NCBI GenBank assembly: GCA_030670015.1
Contig: DAOVCM010000005.1
Location: forward strand, 1 to 16,753
Reading direction: 5' to 3'
Source: Candidatus Bathyarchaeota archaeon
GTDB taxonomy: Archaea > Thermoproteota > Bathyarchaeia > TCS64
DNA: 16,753 nt
Shown here piece after piece: positions 1 to 6,470 of the stretch (positions within the stretch are counted from its first letter, which is position 1; every line of letters begins with the position of its first letter). The notes under the pieces are model-generated. The model did not search any database, had not been told where the DNA came from, and saw only the letters and a list, made by a program, of their open reading frames with translations. The position numbers and the translations under genes were made by a program.

Positions 1-839
1 TTCTGCAGTAGCCATGTGAGGGGAACCGTACTTCCCTCTACGTACCACCACATGCTTGGCGTGATCCCGGTCATCCACCAGACGATGTCACATCCTAGTG
101 GGATCATTGAGAGTACAAAGTGATAGAGCCAGAACATGAGGCCCATGTCGTCGTCCTCGAAGGCGACTGGAGCTAGTATACATCCAAAGTACCATAGGGC
201 TAGAGCGAATAACTCGATTTGTAAGTGGGAATCAGGTTTAAACATGAAAGCTATGTAAACTATTGGTGTAACCAAGAAAGGGATTAGGGATAAGTATGGG
301 AATCTTCCCCCAGTTTTCTCCGTTCTCTTGTCGGGCATAATGTAGTCAGCGAAAAACACGATGGCCATTAGACCGGCGACGAGAGTGAAACCTCTTGACG
401 TCTTGATGAAGAGGGGGAAATATCCAAGTATAGGTATCTTTCCGATGACTTTCCCGATGACCCTATTCTCCGGGACAGGGTGACCATCGTTCACTTGATT
501 ATGGTCTCCTTTGGTTATGAACCACCATTTTCCATCCCTGGAAAATTTTTCGACGGCCCGATGGACTATGTACTCGTCTGAGGAACTCGACCTCTGGAAC
601 ACGAGAATATCTCCCTCGGGCTGAGGTGCCGCTGCTACTTCATCCAAGTCTTCAATATGGTCTACTAAGATGAAGTCGCCTACACCCAGTGTCGGGACCA
701 TGCTCTGTGAGACGACGACCATTACAGGATACTGTGTCTTCAGCGTGGACTTGAGGATCTGGATACCTCCAAATGCGGACCCAGCGAGGACTAGGAAGAA
801 AATGAGGTATTTTCCATATTCCCTCAACCCTTCGCCCAA
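1..839 (-). CDS. Archaeal signal peptidase I (S26B family), partial at the left edge
   Basis: Membrane-bound peptidase that removes signal peptides from exported proteins at the outer membrane face. Read on the minus strand, an open frame of about 279 codons reaches the window edge without a stop. An N-terminal membrane helix lies at about residues 10-28. The catalytic serine is in a VSQSMVPTLGVGD motif (Ser46) and the catalytic histidine in YIVHRAV (His93). A conserved GD block follows (TKGDHNQVNDG, about 109-119). His instead of Lys is the archaeal/ER-type dyad. Several further hydrophobic segments follow residue 150, so the protein has a multi-pass C-terminal part whose end is missing. There is no ATG near the front. 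I chose TTG at 839, with GGGGAT just before it, but TTG at 827 is also possible. It begins 13 bases after the TFE-beta stop, so the two are probably co-transcribed. Confidence 0.9.
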   Translation of the reverse strand, partial: MGEGLREYGKYLIFFLVLAGSAFGGIQILKSTLKTQYPVMVVVSQSMVPTLGVGDFILVDHIEDLDEVAAAPQPEGDILVFQRSSSSDEYIVHRAVEKFSRDGKWWFITKGDHNQVNDGHPVPENRVIGKVIGKIPILGYFPLFIKTSRGFTLVAGLMAIVFFADYIMPDKRTEKTGGRFPYLSLIPFLVTPIVYIAFMFKPDSHLQIELFALALWYFGCILAPVAFEDDDMGLMFWLYHFVLSMIPLGCDIVWWMTGITPSMWWYVEGSTVPLTWLLQ

Positions 840-852
840 GTTCGGATCCCCG

Positions 853-1227
853 TTAGATTTCAGGGTTTATCTCAGTCGTTGCAGCGATTTGGTTTATCCA
901 AGCAGTCAGTAACTGGCAGTGAATAGGCGACACCTGTCCCCCTGGAAAGCACTTTTCCAACTCACTACAGACCATACACGGACAGTCACATATTGAGTCG
1001 ATAGTAACAGGTTTCTTTTGAGAGAACAGCTGATAGGTCCACCGCCCCTCATTGAGCACCTTCCTCCGCTCGATGAGGCCTCTTTCCTCGAATTTGAGGG
1101 CGAGCCTCGATCCTTCTCGGCTGGTGACACCTAGTTTCTTCCACATGTCGCTCTGGAATATTCCAGCTTCATCTGCTTCGACGATGAGCTGTAGCGCCCT
1201 GCGCTCCAAAGCGTTGTTCCTCACCAC
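853..1227 (-). CDS. Transcription factor TFE-beta (RPC34/RPC39-like winged helix with Fe-S motif)
   Basis: A 124-aa protein. Residues 5-70 form a winged-helix domain (helices, then a hairpin around LIERRKVLNEGRWTYQL). The C-terminus holds a cysteine motif, C84-x2-C87-x5-C93-x10-C104, within CMVCSELEKCFPGGQVSPIHC and followed by a short hydrophobic helix. From memory, this spacing and the GGxxSPxxC core match the C-terminal Fe-S domain of eukaryotic RPC39 and archaeal TFE-beta. TFE-beta partners TFE-alpha and helps RNA polymerase melt the promoter. Two more cysteines (C80, C82) lie just before the motif. The start is GTG at 1227, six bases after GAGGT. It sits 21 bases after the TBP gene, so two basal factors are adjacent. 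The family call rests on the motif and fold; I could not run a profile search. Confidence 0.82.
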   Translation of the reverse strand: MVRNNALERRALQLIVEADEAGIFQSDMWKKLGVTSREGSRLALKFEERGLIERRKVLNEGRWTYQLFSQKKPVTIDSICDCPCMVCSELEKCFPGGQVSPIHCQLLTAWINQIAATTEINPEI

Positions 1228-1248
1228 GGTTAAACCTCAGATAAGTAT

Positions 1249-1809
1249 TTACGAGTAGTAGATGAGTTCATAGTCTTCCAAGATGCCGTGGAGCTTTGTA
1301 ACGGCTTCCTTGACCATGTCCTCGTGTTTAGCGCCTGTGCAGACGAGTTTGCCGCTCGCGAATAGGAGCATCACTACCTTGGGTTCGGCCATTCTATAGA
1401 TGAGGCCAGGGAACTGCTCTGGCTCATACATTACGTTCTCCATGATGTCCGCCGCCATCTCAAGGTCTATTTTGCCGTGGAGGTTAGCAGAGGCAACGAT
1501 GTTTTGGATGACGATCGTGGGCTTTCCAAGGATTATAATGCCGTTTTTCTTCAGCTCCCTCACAACCTTATTTACAGCACTTCTGGACATCTTCTCTGAC
1601 TTAGCTCCTGTACAAACCATCTTTCCAGAACCAAAGATGAGAGTTGCTGTCTTTGGTCGCTTAAGCCTAAAAACAAGGCCGGGAAACTGCTTGGGCCGGT
1701 ACTCCACGTTCCTAAAGACTTTCATGATAGCAAGAAGGTCGATCTTCTGGTCCAGAGAAGCAGAGGCAACCACGTTCTCGATGCTTATATCCACCTGTTT
1801 TTCAGACAT
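1249..1809 (-). CDS. tbp: TATA-box-binding protein (TBP)
   Basis: Basal factor that binds and bends the TATA box and recruits TFB and RNA polymerase. The 186 residues are two direct repeats of about 90 aa, the saddle fold. Repeat 1 (about 8-90) carries FPGLVFRLKRPK and IFGSGKMVCTGAKS; repeat 2 (about 99-182) carries FPGLIYRMAEPK and LFASGKLVCTGAKH. Length is normal for archaeal TBP. No acidic C-terminal tail is present; the protein ends shortly after the second repeat. It starts at ATG 1809, a few bases after AGAGGT. No TATA-like box is evident in the 40-base gap to the 108-aa gene upstream, so it may be read from that gene's promoter. TFE-beta follows directly. Confidence 0.98.
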   Translation of the reverse strand: MSEKQVDISIENVVASASLDQKIDLLAIMKVFRNVEYRPKQFPGLVFRLKRPKTATLIFGSGKMVCTGAKSEKMSRSAVNKVVRELKKNGIIILGKPTIVIQNIVASANLHGKIDLEMAADIMENVMYEPEQFPGLIYRMAEPKVVMLLFASGKLVCTGAKHEDMVKEAVTKLHGILEDYELIYYS

Positions 1810-1849
1810 TAAACATACCTCTTAATACGAAGCTCGTCGTCATCATCTC

Positions 1850-2176
1850 TCAGAGACTGTTCACACGCGTAAGCAGCTCTTCGGGAAGTAGGTTCTGATT
1901 CTCGATCTCCACCACGGGGAAAGAGTTCAAATTCGGCTCATGCTGAATTTTTGTACTTGAACCGATTTCACCAGTATAAGTGTTGTATGTGATGAAATTT
2001 CCTTCAATTTCCTTTTCCTCCTTCACGAAGTAGAGGAAGATCTCGCTCAATGTTCCTCCTATAATGAAGTAGAGATGAGAACCCCCATTCTTGAGGTGCT
2101 GAATGACGCTCATCGTAGGAGATGAGGCGACCAGCATCACGAGATCTCTCAATGTTTTGAGATGGACGAACTTCAT
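1850..2176 (-). CDS. Conserved-looking 108-aa protein of unknown function upstream of TBP
   Basis: I do not recognise this family. The protein begins MKFVHLKTLRDLVM and continues with alternating hydrophobic and polar segments. A short hydrophobic stretch at about 33-51 (SHLYFIIGG...EIFLYFV) is broken by Gly, Ser and Glu, so a buried strand-helix is more likely than a membrane helix. The rest is acidic and polar, with an amphipathic end (LLPEELLTRV). No cysteines or metal motifs are seen. It is a good coding candidate because it has a clear TATA-like box 30-40 bases before its ATG and lies in line with TBP, TFE-beta and the signal peptidase, 40 bases before TBP. A regulatory role toward TBP would be guesswork. 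Confidence 0.65.
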   Translation of the reverse strand: MKFVHLKTLRDLVMLVASSPTMSVIQHLKNGGSHLYFIIGGTLSEIFLYFVKEEKEIEGNFITYNTYTGEIGSSTKIQHEPNLNSFPVVEIENQNLLPEELLTRVNSL

Positions 2177-2204
2177 AGCCTTCGCTTATAAAGACTACAA
2201 CGGT

Positions 2205-2224
2205 TATTTAAATAGTTTAAATAG
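2205..2224 (-). promoter_or_regulatory. TATA-like boxes for the 1850-2176 gene and the TBP cluster
   Basis: TATTTAAATA (2205-2214) is followed on the plus strand by GTTTAAATAG (2215-2224), a tandem of TTTAAATA cores. Read leftward, the nearer box predicts transcription start at about 2184, eight bases before the ATG at 2176. A further TTTATAAG lies at about 2184-2191. This is the only clear promoter I see for the four-gene cluster down to the left edge. Confidence 0.55.
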
Positions 2225-2301
2225 AGAGGAATTACATCCAGCGTTTTTAAATGTCTGAATCAAATATCAATCTTCACTTGAGGATAACTATTGGTAGGTG
2301 A

Positions 2302-3003
2302 TCATAGCCTCTCCTGGGCAAATTTAACAGCGGTCTCTGTTAAGATCTGAAGGGGGTCAACGACAGGCATAGGGAGGTCTCCATTCTTGAGTACAAGTGA
2401 AACCTCAGTACAACCGCAGATTATTATTTGGGCACCTTCTTGTATAATACTGTCAGCTACCCTCAGGAGTATCTCCTTTCCTCCCTCAAGGTCCCCGGTT
2501 TTTATGTGCTGGTATATAGCTTTCATGGTTTCCAGCTGAAGACCGTTCGGAGGTATCAAGATATCAACCTGAACCTCGTCGAAGCTCTGACTATAAATCC
2601 TGCTTTTTATCGTTCCTATAGTCGCAATGAGGCCTGCACGCTTCACTTGGGAAAAGTCGTTTCCAATCTTTTTCGCTGTCAATTCGATCATGTGGAGTAT
2701 TGGGATGCCTACAGCCTCCCGAACTTCGTCTATAAAATAATGAGCGGTGTTGCAAGGAATAATTAGGAAGTCGGCCCCTGCTTCCTCCAGCTTCCTTGCC
2801 ACTTTAACCATCTCAGCTACTGGACTGGGTCCTTCTCCCAGGATGGCCGGGGTTCTATCTGGCACTTTTGAGTTGCTATATATGATTGTCTCAATATGAT
2901 CTTGATCCTTCTCGACGGGAGTGGCCCTAATTATCATGTAGAAAAGATCGGCCGTGGCCTCTGGTCCCATCCCACCTAGTATGCCAATTATTTTATCTGT
3001 CAT
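2302..3003 (-). CDS. Aspartate/glutamate racemase family protein
   Basis: Cofactor-independent racemase family using two cysteines for proton exchange at the alpha carbon of Asp or Glu. The protein has 233 aa from ATG 3003. It opens with IGILGGMGPEAT (about 6-17), typical of the family. The first catalytic cysteine is in IIPCNTAH (Cys84) and the second in IICGCTE (Cys198), so both are intact. Length is normal. A GTG 12 bases further upstream is in frame, but TTTTAA centred at about 3030 lies 25-27 bases before the ATG, which fits a leaderless transcript starting there. The gene stands alone between the two-component pair and the TBP cluster. Substrate cannot be read from sequence; aspartate racemase is the usual annotation, and hydantoin or maleate relatives are less likely. 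Confidence 0.93.
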   Translation of the reverse strand: MTDKIIGILGGMGPEATADLFYMIIRATPVEKDQDHIETIIYSNSKVPDRTPAILGEGPSPVAEMVKVARKLEEAGADFLIIPCNTAHYFIDEVREAVGIPILHMIELTAKKIGNDFSQVKRAGLIATIGTIKSRIYSQSFDEVQVDILIPPNGLQLETMKAIYQHIKTGDLEGGKEILLRVADSIIQEGAQIIICGCTEVSLVLKNGDLPMPVVDPLQILTETAVKFAQERL

Positions 3004-3027
3004 CCTAGCACTCACACTATACGTAGG

Positions 3028-3033
3028 TTAAAA
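3028..3033 (-). promoter_or_regulatory. TATA-like box for the racemase gene
   Basis: TTTTAA on the minus strand (within GGTTTTAACC) is centred about 27 bases before the A of ATG 3003. Archaeal transcription starts about 25 bases after the box, which puts it at or within a few bases of the ATG and argues against the GTG at 3015. Confidence 0.5.
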
Positions 3034-3101
3034 CCGGGGTCTCTCTAATTTCCTTTGTTTATGTTGTGTTGAAATGCTTTCCTATTTTTCAGTGGATACA
3101 T

Positions 3102-3548
3102 CTATTCCGTTCTAATTGGCATTTTAGAAAGGGTCAGCCAGTAATTATTGATCGCCAAGACAGTTTTTATGAACTTGTCAAAGCTCACCGGTTTTTCGAT
3201 GTAGCTGTTACAACCTAGTTTGTAAGCACGGTTTATATCGTCTCTCCTTTCAGAGGACGTAAGGACTATTATGGGAATGCTCTTGAGGTCATCGTCGTTT
3301 TTTACGATTTCAAGCACATCGAAGCCGTCGACTCTAGGCATCTTAAGGTCTAAAAGGATCAAGCATGGGGTAGGTGCGTTGCTATATTCATCTTGTTTCC
3401 TGAGGAACCGGATGGCCTCCTCGCCATCTCTTGTCACTTGAAGTTTATTCCGAATACATCCTTTCTTCCACGCTCTTCTGGTGATGAGCACGTCATCAGG
3501 GTTGTCCTCCACAAGGAGAACAGGCAAGTCATCAAATCTGTCCATCAT
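3102..3548 (-). CDS. Stand-alone response-regulator receiver protein (Rcp1-like)
   Basis: A phosphoacceptor domain of 148 aa with no output domain. It begins PVLLVEDNPDD (acidic pair Glu14/Asp15) and has the phosphorylated aspartate in LILLDLKMPRVDG (Asp67), the conserved Thr in VLTSS (Thr97) and Lys119 in YIEKP. The LVEDNPDD...RRAW layout resembles single-domain receivers of the Rcp1 group that pair with PAS/GAF or phytochrome-like kinases. It starts at tandem ATGs (3548, 3545) preceded by AGGAGTGATT. It lies 22 bases after the histidine kinase stop, so the two form an operon and the kinase is almost certainly its phosphodonor. It probably acts through protein contact, since no DNA-binding part is present. 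Confidence 0.95.
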   Translation of the reverse strand: MMDRFDDLPVLLVEDNPDDVLITRRAWKKGCIRNKLQVTRDGEEAIRFLRKQDEYSNAPTPCLILLDLKMPRVDGFDVLEIVKNDDDLKSIPIIVLTSSERRDDINRAYKLGCNSYIEKPVSFDKFIKTVLAINNYWLTLSKMPIRTE

Positions 3549-3570
3549 TTAATCACTCCTGTATCAACAT

Positions 3571-5646
3571 TTAACCTACTGGAACATTTTCCATAGGAAC
3601 ATCCGTATCGGAATGTTCCACCTGAGGAGTATGCATTGATTTCTTCATCTCAGGCTCTTTAGGATAAGTGAAGTAGAAAGTGCTTCCCTCACCAACACGA
3701 CTCTCAACCCAGATCTCCCCTCCGAGGGACTCCACAATCTTCCTGCAGATGGCCAAGCCTGCGCCCGTACCCGAGTATTCATCCTGTGTATGAAGTCTCA
3801 GGAAAAGTTTGAAGAGCCGTTTCTGATCCTTCTCTTTAATTCCGATACCGTTGTCCCTAACACTAAACAAGAAGTCACCCTCACGCTCCACACAGCTCAC
3901 CTCAACCCTAGGAGTAGGCGACTTGTTGAACTTCAGACCGTTCACGATGAGGTTTGTGAACAGCTGTCTCATCCAAACCTTCTGGGTTCTTATTCTCGGT
4001 AGTTCACATACTACGACCTCTACTCCGCTATCCCCTGGTTGAGCCTCAAAATCCAGTTTGATCTGATCCACGAGTTCGTTCAAGTCCACCATTTCAGCCT
4101 CAGTGTATTTTCGGCCTACTCTGGAGAGGACAAGCAGGTCCTTGATAAGGCCATCCATTCTTGTGGAAGCATCGATTATCCTCATCAAATACTCTTTGCC
4201 GGTCTCGTCCAGTTTATTAGAGTAGTCATCCAGTAGGAACTTGCTGAAGGCTGTGATAGACCTGAGGGGAGCTTTCAAGTCGTGAGATACCACATAGGTA
4301 TAGTCGTCTAGTTCACGGTTTGATCGTTTCAATTCGTTCAAACTTATCTGCAGTTTTTCTTTCTGTTGGATGATGGCGATAGCAGATGCGATGTGCTGTG
4401 CCAGTATTTCCAGAAGCCTTTTGTCCCAGTTGTTGAAGGCATTGACCCTCTCGTTCTCGACGTTAATGACAGCTATTACTTCTCTGTCAAGTTTAACTGG
4501 GACATCTAGTTCAGATAAAGTCTCTTGGTCTCCTTCTACTCGGCTTGACACATAGTCCTCATTTTTTCTAGTATCAGGAACAAGCTGAGTTTTACCTGTC
4601 TTAACGGCTTTGACGCTGATTCCAGGGCCTCCAAGAGGCAGTTCAGTGACTGTGGATTCACCTCTCCCGTATTTGAAACGCAGGAGGCCATCCTCAACGA
4701 CGCCGAATCCGAGATAGCTAAATCCAAAGATCTCCTCTATTGCGTTCAGTGTTGACGCTGCAACTTCATCAAGCGTTATAGTTTGACTTAGTTCAACAGA
4801 GTGTTTATGTAGGGCTTCCAGTTTTTCCTCATACCTCTTGCGCTCCGTGATATCTCTGAAAAACCAGATCCTGCCATAATATTTACCGTTTGAATCTATG
4901 AGAGGTGAGGAGCACCTGTCGAATATTCTCCCGTCTTTAAGTTCAATTTCCTCCTGGCTTCTCTTGTCCTCGTGTTCATATAGAGACACAACTTTTTTCA
5001 TGAACGCTTTAGGCTTCTTTACGCGGTCAAGTAGATACCAGAGATATTGTACACGCGACCTTGTCTCTAGGACCTCCGGGGGGATACCCCACATCTTCCC
5101 GAATCGTTTGTTAAACAGGATGGCGTTACCTTCTCGGTCTTCCACTAGAATCCCATCAGGGGACGTTTCAGACTGTGCCTCAAAGAGAGTGTTCTTGAAC
5201 AGTAGCTCGTCCTCAACCCGTTTACGGTCGGTGATGTCCCGTAGGATCAACTGTATATCGGGTTCCTTGCTCCCAATATCTAGTAACCCAATGTGAGCTT
5301 CTACCCAGACTTCAGTTCCTTCCTTATTAGATAGAGATATGACAAAAGGCTTAGGTGCCGAATGATGAGAGGAAAAGAAGATGTTAAAGAGTCTTGGAAT
5401 ATCCCTCTCCTTAAGAGAGATTAACTTTGAGATATGGTTACCAACCAGCTCATCCTTTGAATAACCTGATAAACTTAATGTGGCAGAGTTGACTGCTTTA
5501 ATCACACCGTTCACATTAGTTAGTACGATACTGTCAGGTGCCAACTCAAAAAGACTGTGATACCCCTCTTCCATCTGCCTAAGCTCTATTGTAGAGTTTG
5601 ATCGAGGGCTCTCCTTCCCCTCATCATCGATGTGAAGACTGGGCAA
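3571..5646 (-). CDS. Soluble PAS-PAS-GAF sensor histidine kinase
   Basis: Sensor kinase of 691 aa with no membrane segment, so it senses a cytoplasmic signal. Domains: PAS 1 at about 26-140; PAS 2 at about 147-270, ending FRDITERK; GAF at about 285-430; HisKA with SHDLKAPLRS (phosphoacceptor His455); HATPase with N box (TNLIVNGLKFNK, about 564-575), G1 (VRDNGIGI, about 596-603) and G2 (GTGAGLAICRKI, about 626-637). A tail of about 25 residues follows the kinase domain. All kinase motifs are intact. The start is uncertain: TTG at 5646 gives the longest protein but has no clear ribosome site, while ATG at 5574 (residue 25) sits just before PAS 1 and is equally plausible. The receiver gene follows in the same transcript. 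The ligand cannot be read from sequence; no haem or chromophore motif stands out. Confidence 0.94.
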   Translation of the reverse strand: MPSLHIDDEGKESPRSNSTIELRQMEEGYHSLFELAPDSIVLTNVNGVIKAVNSATLSLSGYSKDELVGNHISKLISLKERDIPRLFNIFFSSHHSAPKPFVISLSNKEGTEVWVEAHIGLLDIGSKEPDIQLILRDITDRKRVEDELLFKNTLFEAQSETSPDGILVEDREGNAILFNKRFGKMWGIPPEVLETRSRVQYLWYLLDRVKKPKAFMKKVVSLYEHEDKRSQEEIELKDGRIFDRCSSPLIDSNGKYYGRIWFFRDITERKRYEEKLEALHKHSVELSQTITLDEVAASTLNAIEEIFGFSYLGFGVVEDGLLRFKYGRGESTVTELPLGGPGISVKAVKTGKTQLVPDTRKNEDYVSSRVEGDQETLSELDVPVKLDREVIAVINVENERVNAFNNWDKRLLEILAQHIASAIAIIQQKEKLQISLNELKRSNRELDDYTYVVSHDLKAPLRSITAFSKFLLDDYSNKLDETGKEYLMRIIDASTRMDGLIKDLLVLSRVGRKYTEAEMVDLNELVDQIKLDFEAQPGDSGVEVVVCELPRIRTQKVWMRQLFTNLIVNGLKFNKSPTPRVEVSCVEREGDFLFSVRDNGIGIKEKDQKRLFKLFLRLHTQDEYSGTGAGLAICRKIVESLGGEIWVESRVGEGSTFYFTYPKEPEMKKSMHTPQVEHSDTDVPMENVPVG

Positions 5647-5741
5647 ACTAGCTCAAGAAACTATACATCTTATTGCATAATAAATAATTAGAGTTTTAAT
5701 AATCTATATTATTGAAATATACTTATTTTACTCGCCTACTT

Positions 5742-5787
5742 CTTACTCATCACGAACATGTAAAAATCATTGTTATGATGTAGTAAG
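5742..5787. repeat. Hairpin downstream of the winged-helix gene
   Basis: The left arm CTTACTCATCA (5742-5752) pairs with TGATG-T-AGTAAG (5776-5787), 11 base pairs with one bulged T. A weaker inner pairing is possible between AACATG (5755-5760) and CATTGTT. It lies about 59 bases past the leftward winged-helix stop and about 100 bases before the kinase start. It could be a 3' end structure for the microprotein operon or part of the kinase control region. Confidence 0.45.
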
Positions 5788-5845
5788 CGAAGAAAAGGAT
5801 CTTTGATAACAGGGATGATGTTGGCTCAATTAAGTATGCCAGTCA

Positions 5846-6091
5846 TTACATCTTATTCATTGGCACCATAAATTCTCTGTACTGTTCGAGGAAGTGAACC
5901 CCTTTCTCTGTGGTTACGAAAAGACGATCCTCGGTCCTGTCTAGCAGGTCATTATCCATGAGATTGTGAAGATATTTCTTCACGATGTTGAAGTTAAGGT
6001 TAGCCCTGTATACTATCCCGGTTTTATTTACACCATACTTGGCCACCTGCAGGATATCAGCACAAATATCTATGTTGTTCCTTCTACCCAT
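5846..6091 (-). CDS. Small winged-helix DNA-binding regulator (HTH_45-like)
   Basis: An 81-aa protein that is almost entirely one winged helix-turn-helix domain. The order RRNNIDICADILQVA, GVNKTGIVYRANLN, KYLHNLMDNDLL, LFVTTEKGVHFLEQY is typical of archaeal single-domain regulators annotated as HTH_45/PadR-like wHTH. Such proteins bind DNA as dimers. I chose ATG 6091 because GGTG ends 7 bases before it; an in-frame GTG at 6103 would add four residues but has no ribosome site. It follows the 32-aa microprotein by 26 bases, so it is the third gene of that operon. It is the obvious candidate to bind the paired palindromes upstream of the operon. No sensor domain or metal ligand set is visible, so any signal would be sensed through partners or the membrane microproteins. 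Confidence 0.88.
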   Translation of the reverse strand: MGRRNNIDICADILQVAKYGVNKTGIVYRANLNFNIVKKYLHNLMDNDLLDRTEDRLFVTTEKGVHFLEQYREFMVPMNKM

Positions 6092-6117
6092 TCCAAACAC
6101 CACATCATCTTAAGTGT

Positions 6118-6216
6118 CTAGATGACAACGAGTAATGTCACCCAAACGGCTGTGTACATTAATCCAACCAAGATTGAACCGATCATTAGCGTCCGGCTAA
6201 CAGTTTTTGCTTTCAT
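6118..6216 (-). CDS. Single-helix membrane microprotein (32 aa), second gene of the operon
   Basis: A short reading frame. It starts at ATG 6216 and is preceded by AAAGGGAGTT, nine bases off. The protein begins MKAKTVSRTLM, a positively charged front, and continues as one hydrophobic helix of about 22 residues (IGSILVGLMYTAVWVTLLVVI) to the end. It follows the first microprotein stop by 16 bases and precedes the winged-helix gene by 26 bases. Its layout (MK-x-K front, SI-(L/M) then Gly in the helix) resembles the 34-aa neighbour, so the two may be diverged copies. Function is unknown. A ribosome site, tight spacing and membrane-helix composition together make real translation likely. Confidence 0.62.
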   Translation of the reverse strand: MKAKTVSRTLMIGSILVGLMYTAVWVTLLVVI

Positions 6217-6232
6217 TTTTTACAACTCCCTT

Positions 6233-6337
6233 TCACATTACTAGGTTATTCAAAAACGCGAGGAAATTTCCGAAGGATAAGATACAACCCATTATCGAAG
6301 CCGACACAAGAAGCCAGGCGATAACCTTTCCCTTCAT
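6233..6337 (-). CDS. Single-helix membrane microprotein (34 aa), first gene of the operon
   Basis: A short reading frame. The sequence starts MKGKVIAWLLVSASIMG and carries on as a hydrophobic stretch with Gly, Cys and Ser, ending in NNLVM. It has one membrane helix with a positively charged front and no room for a soluble domain. GAGGTG lies five bases before ATG 6337; a tandem ATG at 6340 is only two bases from it and so is less likely. A TATA-like box at 6377-6386 predicts transcription start near 6356, a 15-20 base leader holding the ribosome site. It heads a three-gene set with the 32-aa microprotein and the winged-helix regulator. I know no named family for it. Candidate roles are a membrane anchor, a signalling peptide or a toxin-like peptide; none is shown. 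Confidence 0.65.
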   Translation of the reverse strand: MKGKVIAWLLVSASIMGCILSFGNFLAFLNNLVM

Positions 6338-6376
6338 CATTCCACCTCTTTTCTGACTTGTTTCTGTACATTATTT

Positions 6377-6386
6377 AGATATAAAC
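6377..6386 (-). promoter_or_regulatory. TATA-like box of the microprotein/wHTH operon
   Basis: GTTTATATCT on the minus strand, centred about 45 bases before ATG 6337. The predicted start near 6356 leaves a leader just long enough for the GAGGTG site. The box is 24 bases from the nearer palindrome (6411), which therefore lies upstream of it, the usual place for an archaeal activator site. Confidence 0.55.
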
Positions 6387-6410
6387 ATTCTCTAACCATT
6401 TAGGGGAGTA

Positions 6411-6428
6411 TTTCCCAATATTGGGAAA
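6411..6428. promoter_or_regulatory. Palindromic operator 1 (perfect 18-bp palindrome)
   Basis: TTTCCCAATATTGGGAAA reads identically on both strands over all 18 positions. It lies just upstream of the operon TATA box and has a near copy 30 bp away. Size and symmetry fit a dimeric winged-helix protein. Confidence 0.65.
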
Positions 6429-6440
6429 ATATTTGTGTTT

Positions 6441-6458
6441 TTTCCCTATACTGGAAAA
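6441..6458. promoter_or_regulatory. Palindromic operator 2 (imperfect copy)
   Basis: TTTCCCTATACTGGAAAA, a copy of operator 1 with the same TTTCCC-N6-GG(G/A)AAA layout. Start-to-start distance is exactly 30 bp, about three helix turns, so both sites face the same way. A third, weaker match with the same TCC-N6-GGA core is centred near 6468 (6460-6477). Confidence 0.6.
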
Positions 6459-6470
6459 AAATTCCATTTT

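Noticed and set aside
853..1258. Overlapping frames opposite and inside the TFE-beta gene (906-1130 minus, 1052-1258 plus)
   Set aside because: The TFE-beta frame has a domain and a precise cysteine motif; the others have no motif or ribosome site.
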